In this document: one piece after another, positions 1 through 7,958 of the stretch | Numbering within the stretch: the stretch's first letter is position 1 | Layout of the letters: every line of letters starts with the position of its first letter | The notes under the pieces: model-generated | Databases searched by the model: none | What the model saw: only the letters and a program-made list of their open reading frames with translations | Told to the model about the DNA's origin: nothing | From: Arthrobacter sp. | GTDB lineage: Bacteria; Actinomycetota; Actinomycetes; Actinomycetales; Micrococcaceae | DNA length: 64,000 bases | Direction: 5' to 3' | NCBI GenBank assembly: GCA_031277795.1 | Contig: JAITLQ010000018.1 | Coordinates: 186,001-250,000, forward strand | Translations under genes and position numbers: made by a program

Positions 1-1338
1 GGTGCCGCCGGGCGGGGGTACGACCTCGGCGGTGCGCTCGGCGGCCCACGTGGTGGACGAGAGCGCCGAAGTGGCGGTGCCGGAGCCGGCGTCGCCGCCG
101 GCCACGGGCCTCACCTCGGCGGAGCGCTCGGCGGCCCACGCGTCGGACGCGAGCGGGCCCAGGGCAGCGATCGCCGAAGCAGCCGAGCCGGCCACGGGCT
201 GGGAACCGGCCGGGCGTCCGGCCGCTGCCTCCAGCTCGTCGCTTCCCACGCGCGCGAACACCATCTCCTCGTAGGCGCCGCGCTCCATGAACACCCCCAC
301 GCCGCCGTCCGGCAGCGCCACGAGCGTCGAGTAGCCGGAGGCACCCGGGCACAGCCGCACGGCGCCGCCCCAGGTCACCTCGCCGCCGCGCCCGGCCCGG
401 CCCACGGTCAGCGCGGTGTCGCAGCGCAGCTGCGGGTGGCGGTTGTGCGAGACCACCACGAGGCCCTCGGGCAGCGCCAGCACGCCGCCGTTGTCGGAGG
501 GATCGGGCAGCTCGCGCACAGGCGCCGGCGCAGCAAAGCTCTCGCCGCCGTCCGCCGAGACAGCCCAGAGCCGATGGGGCGTGGCCCGCGAACAGGACAC
601 CACGCTCCCGTCCGGCAGCTCGGCGAGCGAATGCTCGTTGCTGTGCACGCCGTCGGCGGTGGGGGAGAAGACCTCGCCCAGCCGCCACGTGGCGCCGTGG
701 TCGTCGCTCATGGCCACGGCCGAGGCGATGACGCCGGGGGAGCCGTCCGCTGGATCCGTCATGACCACGAAGGGCTGCAGGAGCCGGCCGGCCCTGGGCC
801 CGTTGCGCAGCACCAGCCCGGAGCCGGAGGCGGGAAAGAGCGAGCGGATGCCCGGGCGATTGAGCTGCGACGTCAGCCGCCGGTGTTCCCACGTGCCGCC
901 CTCGTCGAGGGAGACGCTCAGCTCGCAGTGCTGCGTCCGCTCCAGCCCGGCCTCCGATTCGAAGAAGCCCCAGCGCGTGGTGCTCACGTGCCAGCAGAGG
1001 ATCGCCCCCGTGGCCGGGTCCTGCAGGAGCGAGGCGTCGCCGAAGCCCTCCAGGCCGGTGCCGGTGCGCAGCACCTCCCAGTCCTCCCACGTGGCCCCCT
1101 CGTCGGTGCTGCGTCGCACCACGAGGTCGATGGGGGAGGGCAGATCGTCCAACAACGGCCGGGCGTCGCACACGGCCACGAGCGTTCCGGCCTGCGTGCG
1201 CAGCAGCGCCGGGATCCTGAACTGGCGGTAGCCGAGCTCCCCGCGGCGGGCGAGGACGCGGGCCATCCGGCCGCCGGCCTCGGAGCGCCCGGGGCTCGCC
1301 GCGGCGGGGGAATCCGCGGGCGAAGACACCGCGCTCAT
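1..1338 (-). CDS. nanH: Exo-alpha-sialidase (BNR/Asp-box), C-terminus beyond window edge
   Basis: This is an open frame of 446 codons that runs off the left edge, so the stop is not seen. It starts at ATG 1338 inside an ATGA overlap with the nanE stop. The FRIP motif that supplies a catalytic arginine in sialidases is at residues 40-43. Asp boxes (SxDxGxTW type) occur near residues 77-84, 143-150 and 211-218, with a weaker one near 261. A GYSTLVALPDGG stretch matches the late conserved region of bacterial sialidases. I see no signal peptide at this start, so the enzyme may be cytoplasmic, exported another way, or start elsewhere. The role is release of terminal sialic acid, feeding the uptake and catabolic genes upstream in the same operon. 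The visible C-terminal part carries a 30-residue Ala/Glu-rich repeat and is probably a linker. Confidence 0.88.
   Translation of the reverse strand, partial: MSAVSSPADSPAAASPGRSEAGGRMARVLARRGELGYRQFRIPALLRTQAGTLVAVCDARPLLDDLPSPIDLVVRRSTDEGATWEDWEVLRTGTGLEGFGDASLLQDPATGAILCWHVSTTRWGFFESEAGLERTQHCELSVSLDEGGTWEHRRLTSQLNRPGIRSLFPASGSGLVLRNGPRAGRLLQPFVVMTDPADGSPGVIASAVAMSDDHGATWRLGEVFSPTADGVHSNEHSLAELPDGSVVSCSRATPHRLWAVSADGGESFAAPAPVRELPDPSDNGGVLALPEGLVVVSHNRHPQLRCDTALTVGRAGRGGEVTWGGAVRLCPGASGYSTLVALPDGGVGVFMERGAYEEMVFARVGSDELEAAAGRPAGSQPVAGSAASAIAALGPLASDAWAAERSAEVRPVAGGDAGSGTATSALSSTTWAAERTAEVVPPPGGT
24..203. repeat. 90-bp degenerate tandem repeat inside sialidase C-terminal linker
   Basis: Two units start at 24 and 114. 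The first about 41 bases of each unit are nearly identical, and GGCCACGGGC recurs at 100 and 190, again 90 bp apart. On the coding strand both units encode a WAAER(T/S)AEV core. Because 90 is a multiple of three, the frame is kept. Confidence 0.75.
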
Positions 1339-2021
1339 CGGCGCAGCTCGGCGTTGAACCACGAGGTGATGGAGGACGGGTGCGTGATCGCTGTGCCGAC
1401 GACCACGGCGAAGGCCCCGGCCTCGCGCGCGGCGCGCGCCTGCGCGGGGGTGTGGATGCGGCCCTCGGCGATGAGCGGCTTGCCCGTGTCGGCGGCGGCG
1501 ATCGCGGCGAGGAGCTCCAGGTCGGGGCCCTGGGTCTTCTCGCGCTCGCCCGTGTACCCGGCCAGGGTGGTGCCGATGAGGTCGGCCCCAGCGTCGACCG
1601 CGGCGAGGGCATCGTCGAGCGAACCGCAATCGGCCATGACGAGCGCGCCGCTGCCGGAGTGCACCCCGGCGATGGTCTGGGCCAGGCTCAGGCCGTCCGG
1701 GCGCTCGCGGCGCGTGCCGTCCAGCGCCACGATGTGGGCGCCCGCCTGGGCCACGGCGAGGGCGTGGTGCAAGGTGGGGGTGATGAACACGCCGTCGTGC
1801 CCGTCCTTGAACAGGCCGATCACCGGCACCTCGACGGCGCTGCGCGTGAACTGCACGTCAGCGAGGCCCTGCACGCGCACGGCCACGGCGCCGCCGACCA
1901 CGGCGGCGGCGGCGACCTGCGCCATGGTGCGTGGATCGCGCATGGACTCGCCCGGGTAGGCCTGGGCCGAAACGATGAGGCCGCCCTCCAGGGCGGCGAG
2001 CTGGGGCTGGGTCAGAAGCAT
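1335..2021 (-). CDS. nanE: N-acetylmannosamine-6-phosphate 2-epimerase
   Basis: The 228-aa protein opens with GGLIVSAQAYPGESMRDPRT, a variant of the NanE signature GGLIVSCQA. It has the (beta/alpha)8 pattern with an AEGRIHTPAQ segment and a GTAITHP phosphate-binding loop near the C-terminus. It converts ManNAc-6-P to GlcNAc-6-P in the cytoplasm, the third step of sialic acid catabolism after NanA and NanK. The length is typical. A GAAGG ribosome site lies about 9 nt before ATG 2021. It is separated from nanK by 93 nt containing a hairpin, and its stop overlaps the sialidase start (ATGA), so the two are coupled. Expression should follow the operon promoter near 9640. Confidence 0.95.
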   Translation of the reverse strand: MLLTQPQLAALEGGLIVSAQAYPGESMRDPRTMAQVAAAAVVGGAVAVRVQGLADVQFTRSAVEVPVIGLFKDGHDGVFITPTLHHALAVAQAGAHIVALDGTRRERPDGLSLAQTIAGVHSGSGALVMADCGSLDDALAAVDAGADLIGTTLAGYTGEREKTQGPDLELLAAIAAADTGKPLIAEGRIHTPAQARAAREAGAFAVVVGTAITHPSSITSWFNAELRR

Positions 2022-2073
2022 CGGGAAAACCTTCGAGTCGGGGGCGGCGCTGGCGCCGCAAGGAGGGGAAAGG

Positions 2074-2111
2074 CCCGACGCCGCCGCCTCGGGTGGGGCG
2101 ACGGCGTCGGG
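2074..2111 (-). terminator. Intercistronic hairpin between nanK and nanE
   Basis: The 10-bp arms CCCGACGCCG and CGGCGTCGGG enclose an 18-nt loop just after the nanK stop. No U-tract follows on the minus strand. This fits an mRNA-stabilising or attenuating hairpin better than a full terminator. Confidence 0.45.
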
Positions 2112-2114
2112 GGA

Positions 2115-3071
2115 TCACGCGGTGGGGGAGCGGCGCAGCAGGAGCGAGGCCGCCCCGAGCGTGGCGGCGTCGCCTCCCAGCGTGGCCGGGACCGGGACCG
2201 CCGCCCGCACGGCGGGCAGGGCCGCGGCGCGGTAGGCCTCGAGCACGGGGTCCCACCAGGTGGGGCCGGCCTCGGAGAGGCCGCCGGAGACGACGAGCCG
2301 ATGGGGGTCGAGGGCGTTGGCCAGGCCGGCCAGCCCCTCGCCCGCGGCGGCGGCCGCCGTGGTCACGACGCGCGCGGCCAGCGGCTCGCCGGCCGCGGCG
2401 CGGGCGATCACCTCGGGGGTGTCCACCGCGGCGCCGCCCAGGCGGGCGTAGCGCGCCGCCAGGGCCGGGCCGGCCGCGACGGCCTCGAGGTGGCCGGTGG
2501 CGCCGCACGAGCACGGCAGGCCTGCCGCCTGCACGCTCGGGACGTGGCCCACGTGCCCGCCCACGTGGTGGGCGCCGGTGAGCGGCGCGCCGTCCACGAG
2601 GAAGGAACCGCCAACGCCCGTGCCGAAAGCCACGAGGAGGGCGGTCGGGGCGCCGGCCGCCGCGCCGAGCCAGGCCTCGCCGAGCCCGTGGGCGTGGACG
2701 TCGTTGACGGCCTCGATCACGGGTGAGCCGCCCGCCCACGCCTCGGGGGCGACGTCGTGCAGCAGGGCCGTCAGGCCGGAACGCAGCCGCGTCCCGGCCC
2801 AGCCGGGCAGCGTGTCCGTCGCGGCGACGACCGTGGCGGAGGCCGGATCGATCGTTCCCGCCGCGCCGAGGCCGAGCCCGAGGACGGGGCCGGGTGCCGC
2901 GGCGAGCAGCTCCCGCGCCACTTTGGCGACGGCGGCCAGAACGGCGCGCGCGCCGCGCGCGGCCGGGGTGGCCGCGCGGGCGCGCGCAAGAACGGTTCCG
3001 TCGCCGGTGACCAGCGCCCCGGCGGTCTTGGTGCCGCCGAGGTCGAGTCCCAGAGCCAGAGGGGTGCTCAT
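2115..3071 (-). CDS. nanK: ROK-family sugar kinase, probable N-acetylmannosamine kinase
   Basis: The 318-aa ROK protein has the N-terminal phosphate-binding motif DLGGTK (residues 10-15). It also has a VNDVHAHGLGE segment holding the catalytic Asp, and FGTGVGGS. The ROK zinc motif reads CSCGATGHLE: the third Cys of the usual CxCGxxGCxE is His here, a substitution that should still bind zinc. In this context the substrate is most likely ManNAc, phosphorylated with ATP to ManNAc-6-P for NanE. ROK substrate choice cannot be proved from motifs, and GlcNAc or glucose kinase is the alternative. It starts 2 nt after the nanA stop, so it is in the same operon. Confidence 0.88.
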   Translation of the reverse strand: MSTPLALGLDLGGTKTAGALVTGDGTVLARARAATPAARGARAVLAAVAKVARELLAAAPGPVLGLGLGAAGTIDPASATVVAATDTLPGWAGTRLRSGLTALLHDVAPEAWAGGSPVIEAVNDVHAHGLGEAWLGAAAGAPTALLVAFGTGVGGSFLVDGAPLTGAHHVGGHVGHVPSVQAAGLPCSCGATGHLEAVAAGPALAARYARLGGAAVDTPEVIARAAAGEPLAARVVTTAAAAAGEGLAGLANALDPHRLVVSGGLSEAGPTWWDPVLEAYRAAALPAVRAAVPVPATLGGDAATLGAASLLLRRSPTA

Positions 3072-3073
3072 GC

Positions 3074-4006
3074 TCAGAGCAGACCCTCCGCCTCGAGGAT
3101 GGTGCGGATCGCGGAGGCCTCGTCGGCGTTGAGGCTCAGCATGGGGGCCGCCATGCGGTTGCTGGCGAACACGCCGAGCTCCACCATGGCCGTCTTGAAG
3201 GCGCCCAGGCCGGCTGCACCGGGGGAGACGCGGCCGTTCGGGACGTCGACGATGCGGAACAGGCGGGTCAGGCGGTCCTGCTCGGCCTGGGCGTCGGCCC
3301 AGCGGCCCTCGATCGCGGCGTCGTAGAGGCGGCGGTAGCCGGCCGGATCCACGTTGCCGAGGCCGGGGACGATGCCGTCGGCGCCGGAGAGCATGGCGCC
3401 GTCGCAGACGACCTCGTGGCCCGTGAAGAGGCTGAAGCCCTCCACGCCGCGCGTCAGGAGGCGCAACTGGCGGAAGGAGACGTCATCGCCGGAGGAGTCC
3501 TTGACGCCGGAGAGCGTGCCCTCCGCCGCGAGCTCCGCCACGAGCTGCACGGGCAGCTTGTAGTGCGTGCGCACCGGGATGTCGTAGGCCAGGACAGGGA
3601 CGTCGACGGAGGCGGCGATGGCGCGGAAGTGCGCCTTGACCTCGGCAGCGTCGCTGATCGCGTAGTACGGCGAGGTCGCCACGATGGCGTCCGCGCCGAT
3701 GGCCAGGACCTGCTTGGCTTCCTCGATGACGCGATCGACCGTCTGGTCGTTGGCGCCCACGAGCAGCGGCACGCGGCCGGCGTTGGCGGAGACCACGGTG
3801 CGCAGCACCTCGGCGCGCTCGGCCTGGGTCAGGTAAGGGGTTTCTCCCGAGGAACCGAGCGGGAACAGGCCGGTCACGCCGCCCTGGATCAGGTGCTCGA
3901 CGACGGCCTCGAGTCCGGCGAGATCAAGCTCGCCCTCGGCCGTGCGCGGGGTGACCACCGGCGGGACGACGCCCGAGAAGAGGGGGGTGGTGGTCTGGGG
4001 GCTCAT
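3074..4006 (-). CDS. nanA: N-acetylneuraminate lyase (DHDPS/NAL family)
   Basis: The 310-aa TIM-barrel protein has the GSSGE loop (GLFPLGSSGET), a Tyr in a YDIP motif (YNIP in many relatives) and the Schiff-base Lys in GVKDSSGD near residue 170. The family also includes dihydrodipicolinate synthase. The NAL assignment comes from its place between a Dpp-type transporter and nanK/nanE/sialidase. It cleaves Neu5Ac to ManNAc and pyruvate in the cytoplasm. The start ATG at 4006 overlaps the stop of the upstream ATPase gene by 4 nt (ATGA), implying translational coupling. Other aldolases of the family remain possible but unlikely here. Confidence 0.92.
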   Translation of the reverse strand: MSPQTTTPLFSGVVPPVVTPRTAEGELDLAGLEAVVEHLIQGGVTGLFPLGSSGETPYLTQAERAEVLRTVVSANAGRVPLLVGANDQTVDRVIEEAKQVLAIGADAIVATSPYYAISDAAEVKAHFRAIAASVDVPVLAYDIPVRTHYKLPVQLVAELAAEGTLSGVKDSSGDDVSFRQLRLLTRGVEGFSLFTGHEVVCDGAMLSGADGIVPGLGNVDPAGYRRLYDAAIEGRWADAQAEQDRLTRLFRIVDVPNGRVSPGAAGLGAFKTAMVELGVFASNRMAAPMLSLNADEASAIRTILEAEGLL

Positions 4007-4860
4007 GCTTCCTCCGTGTTGCTGGGGTTCTCGAGCAGCGTGGGTGCCGCGCCGAGGAGGGTCTTGGTGTAGTCGTTGCTCGGGGAGTCGAAGACCTGGG
4101 CGGCGCTTCCCTCCTCGACGATCCGGCCGGCGTTCATGACGCAGATCCGGTCGGAGATGTAACGGACGGTCTGGATGTCGTGGGAGATGAAGACCATGCC
4201 CAGGTTGAGCTGTTCCTTCAGGTCCCCCAGCAGGTTGAGCACCTGCGCGCGCACCGAGACGTCGAGGGCGCTCGTCGGCTCGTCGGCCACGATCACCTCC
4301 GGCTCCAGCGCGAGCGCGCGGGCGATGGCCACGCGCTGGCGCTGGCCGCCGGAGATCTGTCCCGGCGTCACCTCGGCCGCCGAGCGGGGCAGGCCGACGA
4401 CCTCGAGCAGCTCGTAGACGCGGGCATCGCGGGAGGCGGTGTCGCCCACGCCGTGGATGATGAGCGGGTCCGTCAGGATGTCGTGCACCGTCATGCGCGG
4501 GTTCAGGGCCGTGGACGGGTCCTGGAACACGATCGAGACGGCGCGGCCGAACTCCTTGCGCTCGCTCGCCGTGCGCCCGGCGTACTCGGTGCCCTTGAAC
4601 AGGCGCGCGCCGCTCGTGGGGGCCTGCAGGCCAACGAGGACCGAGGCCAAGGTGGACTTGCCACAGCCGGATTCGCCCACGATGCCGACGGTCTCCCCGC
4701 GCGAGACGGAGAAGTCGACGCCGTCCACCGCGCGAACGATGGTGGGCTTGAAGAGCTTGCCACCGCGGGCGCGGTGGTGGACGTGCAGGTCCTTGAGCTC
4801 AAGAACCGGGGCGGTGGTGGTGGCGGACGCCGGCGGCGCCGCGTGCTGAGCCTGGCTCAC
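4003..4860 (-). CDS. Dpp/Opp-type ABC transporter ATPase (OppF position), sialic acid uptake
   Basis: The 285-aa ATPase shows Walker A GESGCGKST near residues 60-68, signature SGGQRQRV, Walker B VIVADEPTSALD and a switch His in ISHDIQ. The C-terminal oligopeptide-transporter extension is present. It should pair with the ATPase half of the adjacent fusion protein to energise import. It overlaps that gene by 4 nt at its start and nanA by 4 nt at its end. Dpp-class sialic acid importers are known (SatABCD in Haemophilus ducreyi and the Sia system of Corynebacterium glutamicum). Context rather than sequence gives the substrate. Confidence 0.9.
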   Translation of the reverse strand: MSQAQHAAPPASATTTAPVLELKDLHVHHRARGGKLFKPTIVRAVDGVDFSVSRGETVGIVGESGCGKSTLASVLVGLQAPTSGARLFKGTEYAGRTASERKEFGRAVSIVFQDPSTALNPRMTVHDILTDPLIIHGVGDTASRDARVYELLEVVGLPRSAAEVTPGQISGGQRQRVAIARALALEPEVIVADEPTSALDVSVRAQVLNLLGDLKEQLNLGMVFISHDIQTVRYISDRICVMNAGRIVEEGSAAQVFDSPSNDYTKTLLGAAPTLLENPSNTEEA

Positions 4861-6863
4861 GACCGGGCTCCTTCCTGCTGGGATGAACGCTCGGCGTCGG
4901 TGATGGCCCGCGCAAAGACGTGATCTGCCGCGCCCACCTGGGTCAGGACGAGCTCGCGGTGCGGATCCGCCTGCGGGTCCAGCGAACGGGCGGCGAAGCG
5001 ATCGCCCGCGGCGAAGTCGTGCGGGCTGGGGACGGAACCCGGGATCTGGTGCAGGCGCTTGGCGCCCGACTCGATCGAGAGCACCGAGCCGAGCAGGCCG
5101 CGCGTGTATTCGTGGCGGGGATCGGTGAGAATCTCCTTGATGGCGCCGGACTCCACGATCTGGCCCGCGTACATCACCGTGGCGCGATGGGCCAGGGAGG
5201 CCACGAGCGCGAGGTCGTGGGAGACGAAGACCATGGCGAAGCCCAGCTGCTCGCGCAGCTCGTTGAGCAGGTCGACGACCTGCTTCTGCACCGTGACGTC
5301 GAGCGCCGTGGTGGGCTCATCGGCGACGACGAGCTTGGGCGAGCGGGACAGGGCCATGGCGATGAGCACGCGCTGGCGCTGGCCGCCGGAGAGCTCGTGG
5401 GGGTACGAGCGCAGCGTGCGGCGGGGATCCAGCTTGACCAGCTTGAGCAGCTCCTCGGGGGAGAGGCGGCCGCCGCGCTTGGTCAGCTGCTCCATCTGAT
5501 CCTTGATCAGCATGGAGGGGTTCAGCGAGGAGAGCGCGTCCTGGTAGACCATCGCGATCTGCTCGCCGCGCAGACCGGCGTAGACCTTGTCCCGCTCGCG
5601 CTCGTTGCTTCCGTCGGTGGCCAGTTCCTTGCCCTCGAAGCGGATGGAACCGGAGACGCGGGCGTTGGGGGCCAGCAGGCCCATGATCGCCAGCGAGGTG
5701 ATGGACTTGCCACACCCGGATTCGCCCACGAGGGCCATCGTCTCGCCCTCGCGCACCGTGAAGGACACGTTGTCGACCAGCGGGGTGTCGCCGTAGCGAT
5801 CGGGGAAGCGGATGGAGAGGTTCTTGACCTCCAGCACCACGGGGGCGTCCTCGCGGCTCACGAGGCGATCGGTGCGCGCCGACTCGACGGCGGCCAGCTG
5901 GGCCAATTCGGCATCGAGGCGGTTCGCCTCCTCACCCTCACGCGCGGCCTGGGCCGCGCCGCGGGAGGTGACGGCGGCGTCGTCGTTCGCGTCCTTGATC
6001 TTGATCGCCTTGCGCAGGCGGGGGTTGACCATGGCGTCGGTCAGGCCCTCGGCGAGCACATTGAGCGCCAGCACCGTGAGCAGGATGCAGAGGCCGGCGA
6101 AGGTGGTGGACCACCAGGCGCCGTTCAGGACCAGGGTGCGGCCGTAGGAGAGGACGTTGCCCCAGGACGGGGCGGGATCCTGCACGCCGGCGCCCAGGAA
6201 GGAGAGCGAGGCCTCGAAGATGATGGCGTCCGCCACCATGACGGTGGCGAACACGAGGACGGGGGCCGCCATGTTGCGCACGATGTGCTTGAGCAGGATG
6301 CGCACCCGGCCGGCGCCGAGCACGCGCTCGGCCCGGACGTAGTCCTCGTTCCACTGGGAGAGGACGTTGGCCCTCACCACGCGGGCGAGCTGCGGGACGT
6401 AGATGATCGCGATCGAGAGGATGATGACCGGGACCGAGTTGCCCATCGTGGCCAGCAGCACGGCGGCCAGGGCGATGCCGGGGAACGCCATGATGACGTC
6501 CATGACGCGCATCGTGCTCTCGTCGACCCACTTGCGCGAGGTCGCGGCCAGCGCGCCGATGAGCGCGCCGACGACGATGGCCAAGGCCACCGAGCCCAGG
6601 CCGATGAGCAGCGAGGTACGGGCGCCGTAGAGCAGGCGCGACAGGATGTCGCGGCCCAGGCGGTCGGTGCCGAAGAGGTGCTCGGCTGAGGGCTTCTGGG
6701 CCGGGACACCGGTGGCCAGCGGATCGTGCGGGGCCAGCAATGGGGCAAAGATCGCGGCGAGGGCGATGAGCACCAGGAAGAGAAGGGAGAGCTTGGAGCC
6801 CCACGGCATCGAGCGGAAGGCGATGCCGGGTCGGCTCAGTCGGTCGGCGAGTTTTGAACGCAT
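4857..6863 (-). CDS. ABC transporter permease-ATPase fusion (OppC-OppD)
   Basis: This single 668-aa protein joins two transporter parts. Residues about 1-285 are a DppC/OppC permease, with FGTDRLGRDILSRLLYG before the core and multiple membrane segments. A charged linker of about 55 residues follows. Residues about 345-668 form a complete OppD ATPase, with Walker A GESGCGKS near 378-385, signature SGGQRQRV, Walker B LVVADEPTTALD and the ISHD-equivalent VSHD. The frame is open throughout and both halves keep their motifs, so this is a true fusion and not a missed stop. The permease half must face the cytosol so that the ATPase lies inside. A similar fused organisation is, as I recall, reported for SatC of H. 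ducreyi. Confidence 0.92.
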   Translation of the reverse strand: MRSKLADRLSRPGIAFRSMPWGSKLSLLFLVLIALAAIFAPLLAPHDPLATGVPAQKPSAEHLFGTDRLGRDILSRLLYGARTSLLIGLGSVALAIVVGALIGALAATSRKWVDESTMRVMDVIMAFPGIALAAVLLATMGNSVPVIILSIAIIYVPQLARVVRANVLSQWNEDYVRAERVLGAGRVRILLKHIVRNMAAPVLVFATVMVADAIIFEASLSFLGAGVQDPAPSWGNVLSYGRTLVLNGAWWSTTFAGLCILLTVLALNVLAEGLTDAMVNPRLRKAIKIKDANDDAAVTSRGAAQAAREGEEANRLDAELAQLAAVESARTDRLVSREDAPVVLEVKNLSIRFPDRYGDTPLVDNVSFTVREGETMALVGESGCGKSITSLAIMGLLAPNARVSGSIRFEGKELATDGSNERERDKVYAGLRGEQIAMVYQDALSSLNPSMLIKDQMEQLTKRGGRLSPEELLKLVKLDPRRTLRSYPHELSGGQRQRVLIAMALSRSPKLVVADEPTTALDVTVQKQVVDLLNELREQLGFAMVFVSHDLALVASLAHRATVMYAGQIVESGAIKEILTDPRHEYTRGLLGSVLSIESGAKRLHQIPGSVPSPHDFAAGDRFAARSLDPQADPHRELVLTQVGAADHVFARAITDAERSSQQEGARS

Positions 6864-6864
6864 G

Positions 6865-7821
6865 TCACACCGTCCTGATGCGGGGGTTGATGAGCAGGTA
6901 GAGGACGTCGACGATGATGTTCACCAGCACGAAGGTGATCGCGATGGTGAGGGTCACGCCCTGCACGAGGTTGACGTCGTTGTTGGTGATGCCGTTGAGG
7001 ATCAGCTGACCCATGCCGGGCAGCGAGAAGATCATCTCGATGACCACGGCGCCGCCGAGCAGGTACCCCACGCGCAGACCGAGCACCGTCACGGGGGTGA
7101 CGAGCGCGTTGCGAAGGACGTTCTTGCGGATCACCTCGGCGCGCGGGACGCCGTTGCCGACGGCGGTGCGCACGTAGTCGCGATCCATCTCCTCGACCAT
7201 CGAGGTGCGCACCACGCGAATGAGCGAGGCGCTGACCGGGATGCCGAGGGCGAGGGCCGGAAGGGCCATCGACTTGAAGTAGCCGGCCGGATCCTCGGAG
7301 AACGGGACGAAGCCGCCGGAGGGGAAGGTGTGCGTTCCGAGCGCGAACCACTGGATCAGGAGGATGCCGAGCCAGAACGAGGGCGTCGCGACGGCGGCGA
7401 TGGAGAACACGCGGATCAGCTGGTCCTGCCAGCGATCGCGGAAGAGCGCGGCCGTCACACCGAGCAGGAGGGAGAGGACGACGGCGATGACGACGCCCCA
7501 GAACGTGAGCTGGAGGGTCAGGGGGAACGCCTTGGCGATGATGCCGAGGATGGGCTGCGCGGGCGGCGTGGTGTTGCCGAGGTCGAGCGTCACGAGGCGG
7601 CCCAGGAAGTGCACGTACTGCAACCAGATCGGGTCGTTCAGACCGTTCTCTTGGCGGTAGAGCTCCTTGGCCTGCTCGCTCGCGCCCTCGCCGAGGGCCG
7701 TGGTGGCCTGGTCGCCCGGCGCGAACTGGAGGATGACAAAGACGAGCAGGGTGATGCCGAGCACCATGAACGGCAGGGCGAGAAGTCGCCTGCCGAGGAG
7801 TCGGAGGATGTTGGCCAGCAA
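6865..7821 (-). CDS. Dpp/Opp-type ABC transporter permease (OppB position)
   Basis: The 318-aa membrane protein begins with the OppB N-terminal segment LLALPFMVLGITLLVFVILQ, then a periplasmic-side loop, and continues with five further membrane spans. The EAA-like region GVPRAEVIRKNVLRNALVTP precedes the last spans, and LPGMGQLILNGITN is typical of the family. It partners the permease half of the fusion encoded 1 nt downstream. It lies 137 nt after the binding-protein gene, and a strong hairpin sits in that gap. Confidence 0.92.
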   Translation of the reverse strand: MLANILRLLGRRLLALPFMVLGITLLVFVILQFAPGDQATTALGEGASEQAKELYRQENGLNDPIWLQYVHFLGRLVTLDLGNTTPPAQPILGIIAKAFPLTLQLTFWGVVIAVVLSLLLGVTAALFRDRWQDQLIRVFSIAAVATPSFWLGILLIQWFALGTHTFPSGGFVPFSEDPAGYFKSMALPALALGIPVSASLIRVVRTSMVEEMDRDYVRTAVGNGVPRAEVIRKNVLRNALVTPVTVLGLRVGYLLGGAVVIEMIFSLPGMGQLILNGITNNDVNLVQGVTLTIAITFVLVNIIVDVLYLLINPRIRTV

Positions 7822-7914
7822 GGCTCCACTTCCTTCTAGAAGGGGATCAAGGTCAGGGGGGAAGGGGGGAGAGGGAGGGCACGCGATGTGTGGGCACGCG
7901 CCCTCCCAAGCATT

Positions 7915-7947
7915 CCGGGGCGCCGCAGGGGGTCTGCGGCGCCCCGG
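7915..7947 (-). terminator. Strong intercistronic hairpin after the binding-protein gene
   Basis: There are 14-bp perfect arms, 7915-7928 and 7934-7947 (inner arm GGGGCGCCGCAG), with a 5-nt loop, 11 nt past the oppA-type stop. No U-tract follows on the minus strand. Hairpins at this point usually protect the binding-protein message so that it exceeds the membrane components. This role is inferred. Confidence 0.75.
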
Positions 7948-7958
7948 TCACGGGTGCA

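Noticed and set aside
3074-4006. Dihydrodipicolinate synthase (dapA)
   Set aside because: Same family, but the gene lies in an operon with nanK, nanE, a sialidase and a Dpp-type importer, which points to N-acetylneuraminate lyase.
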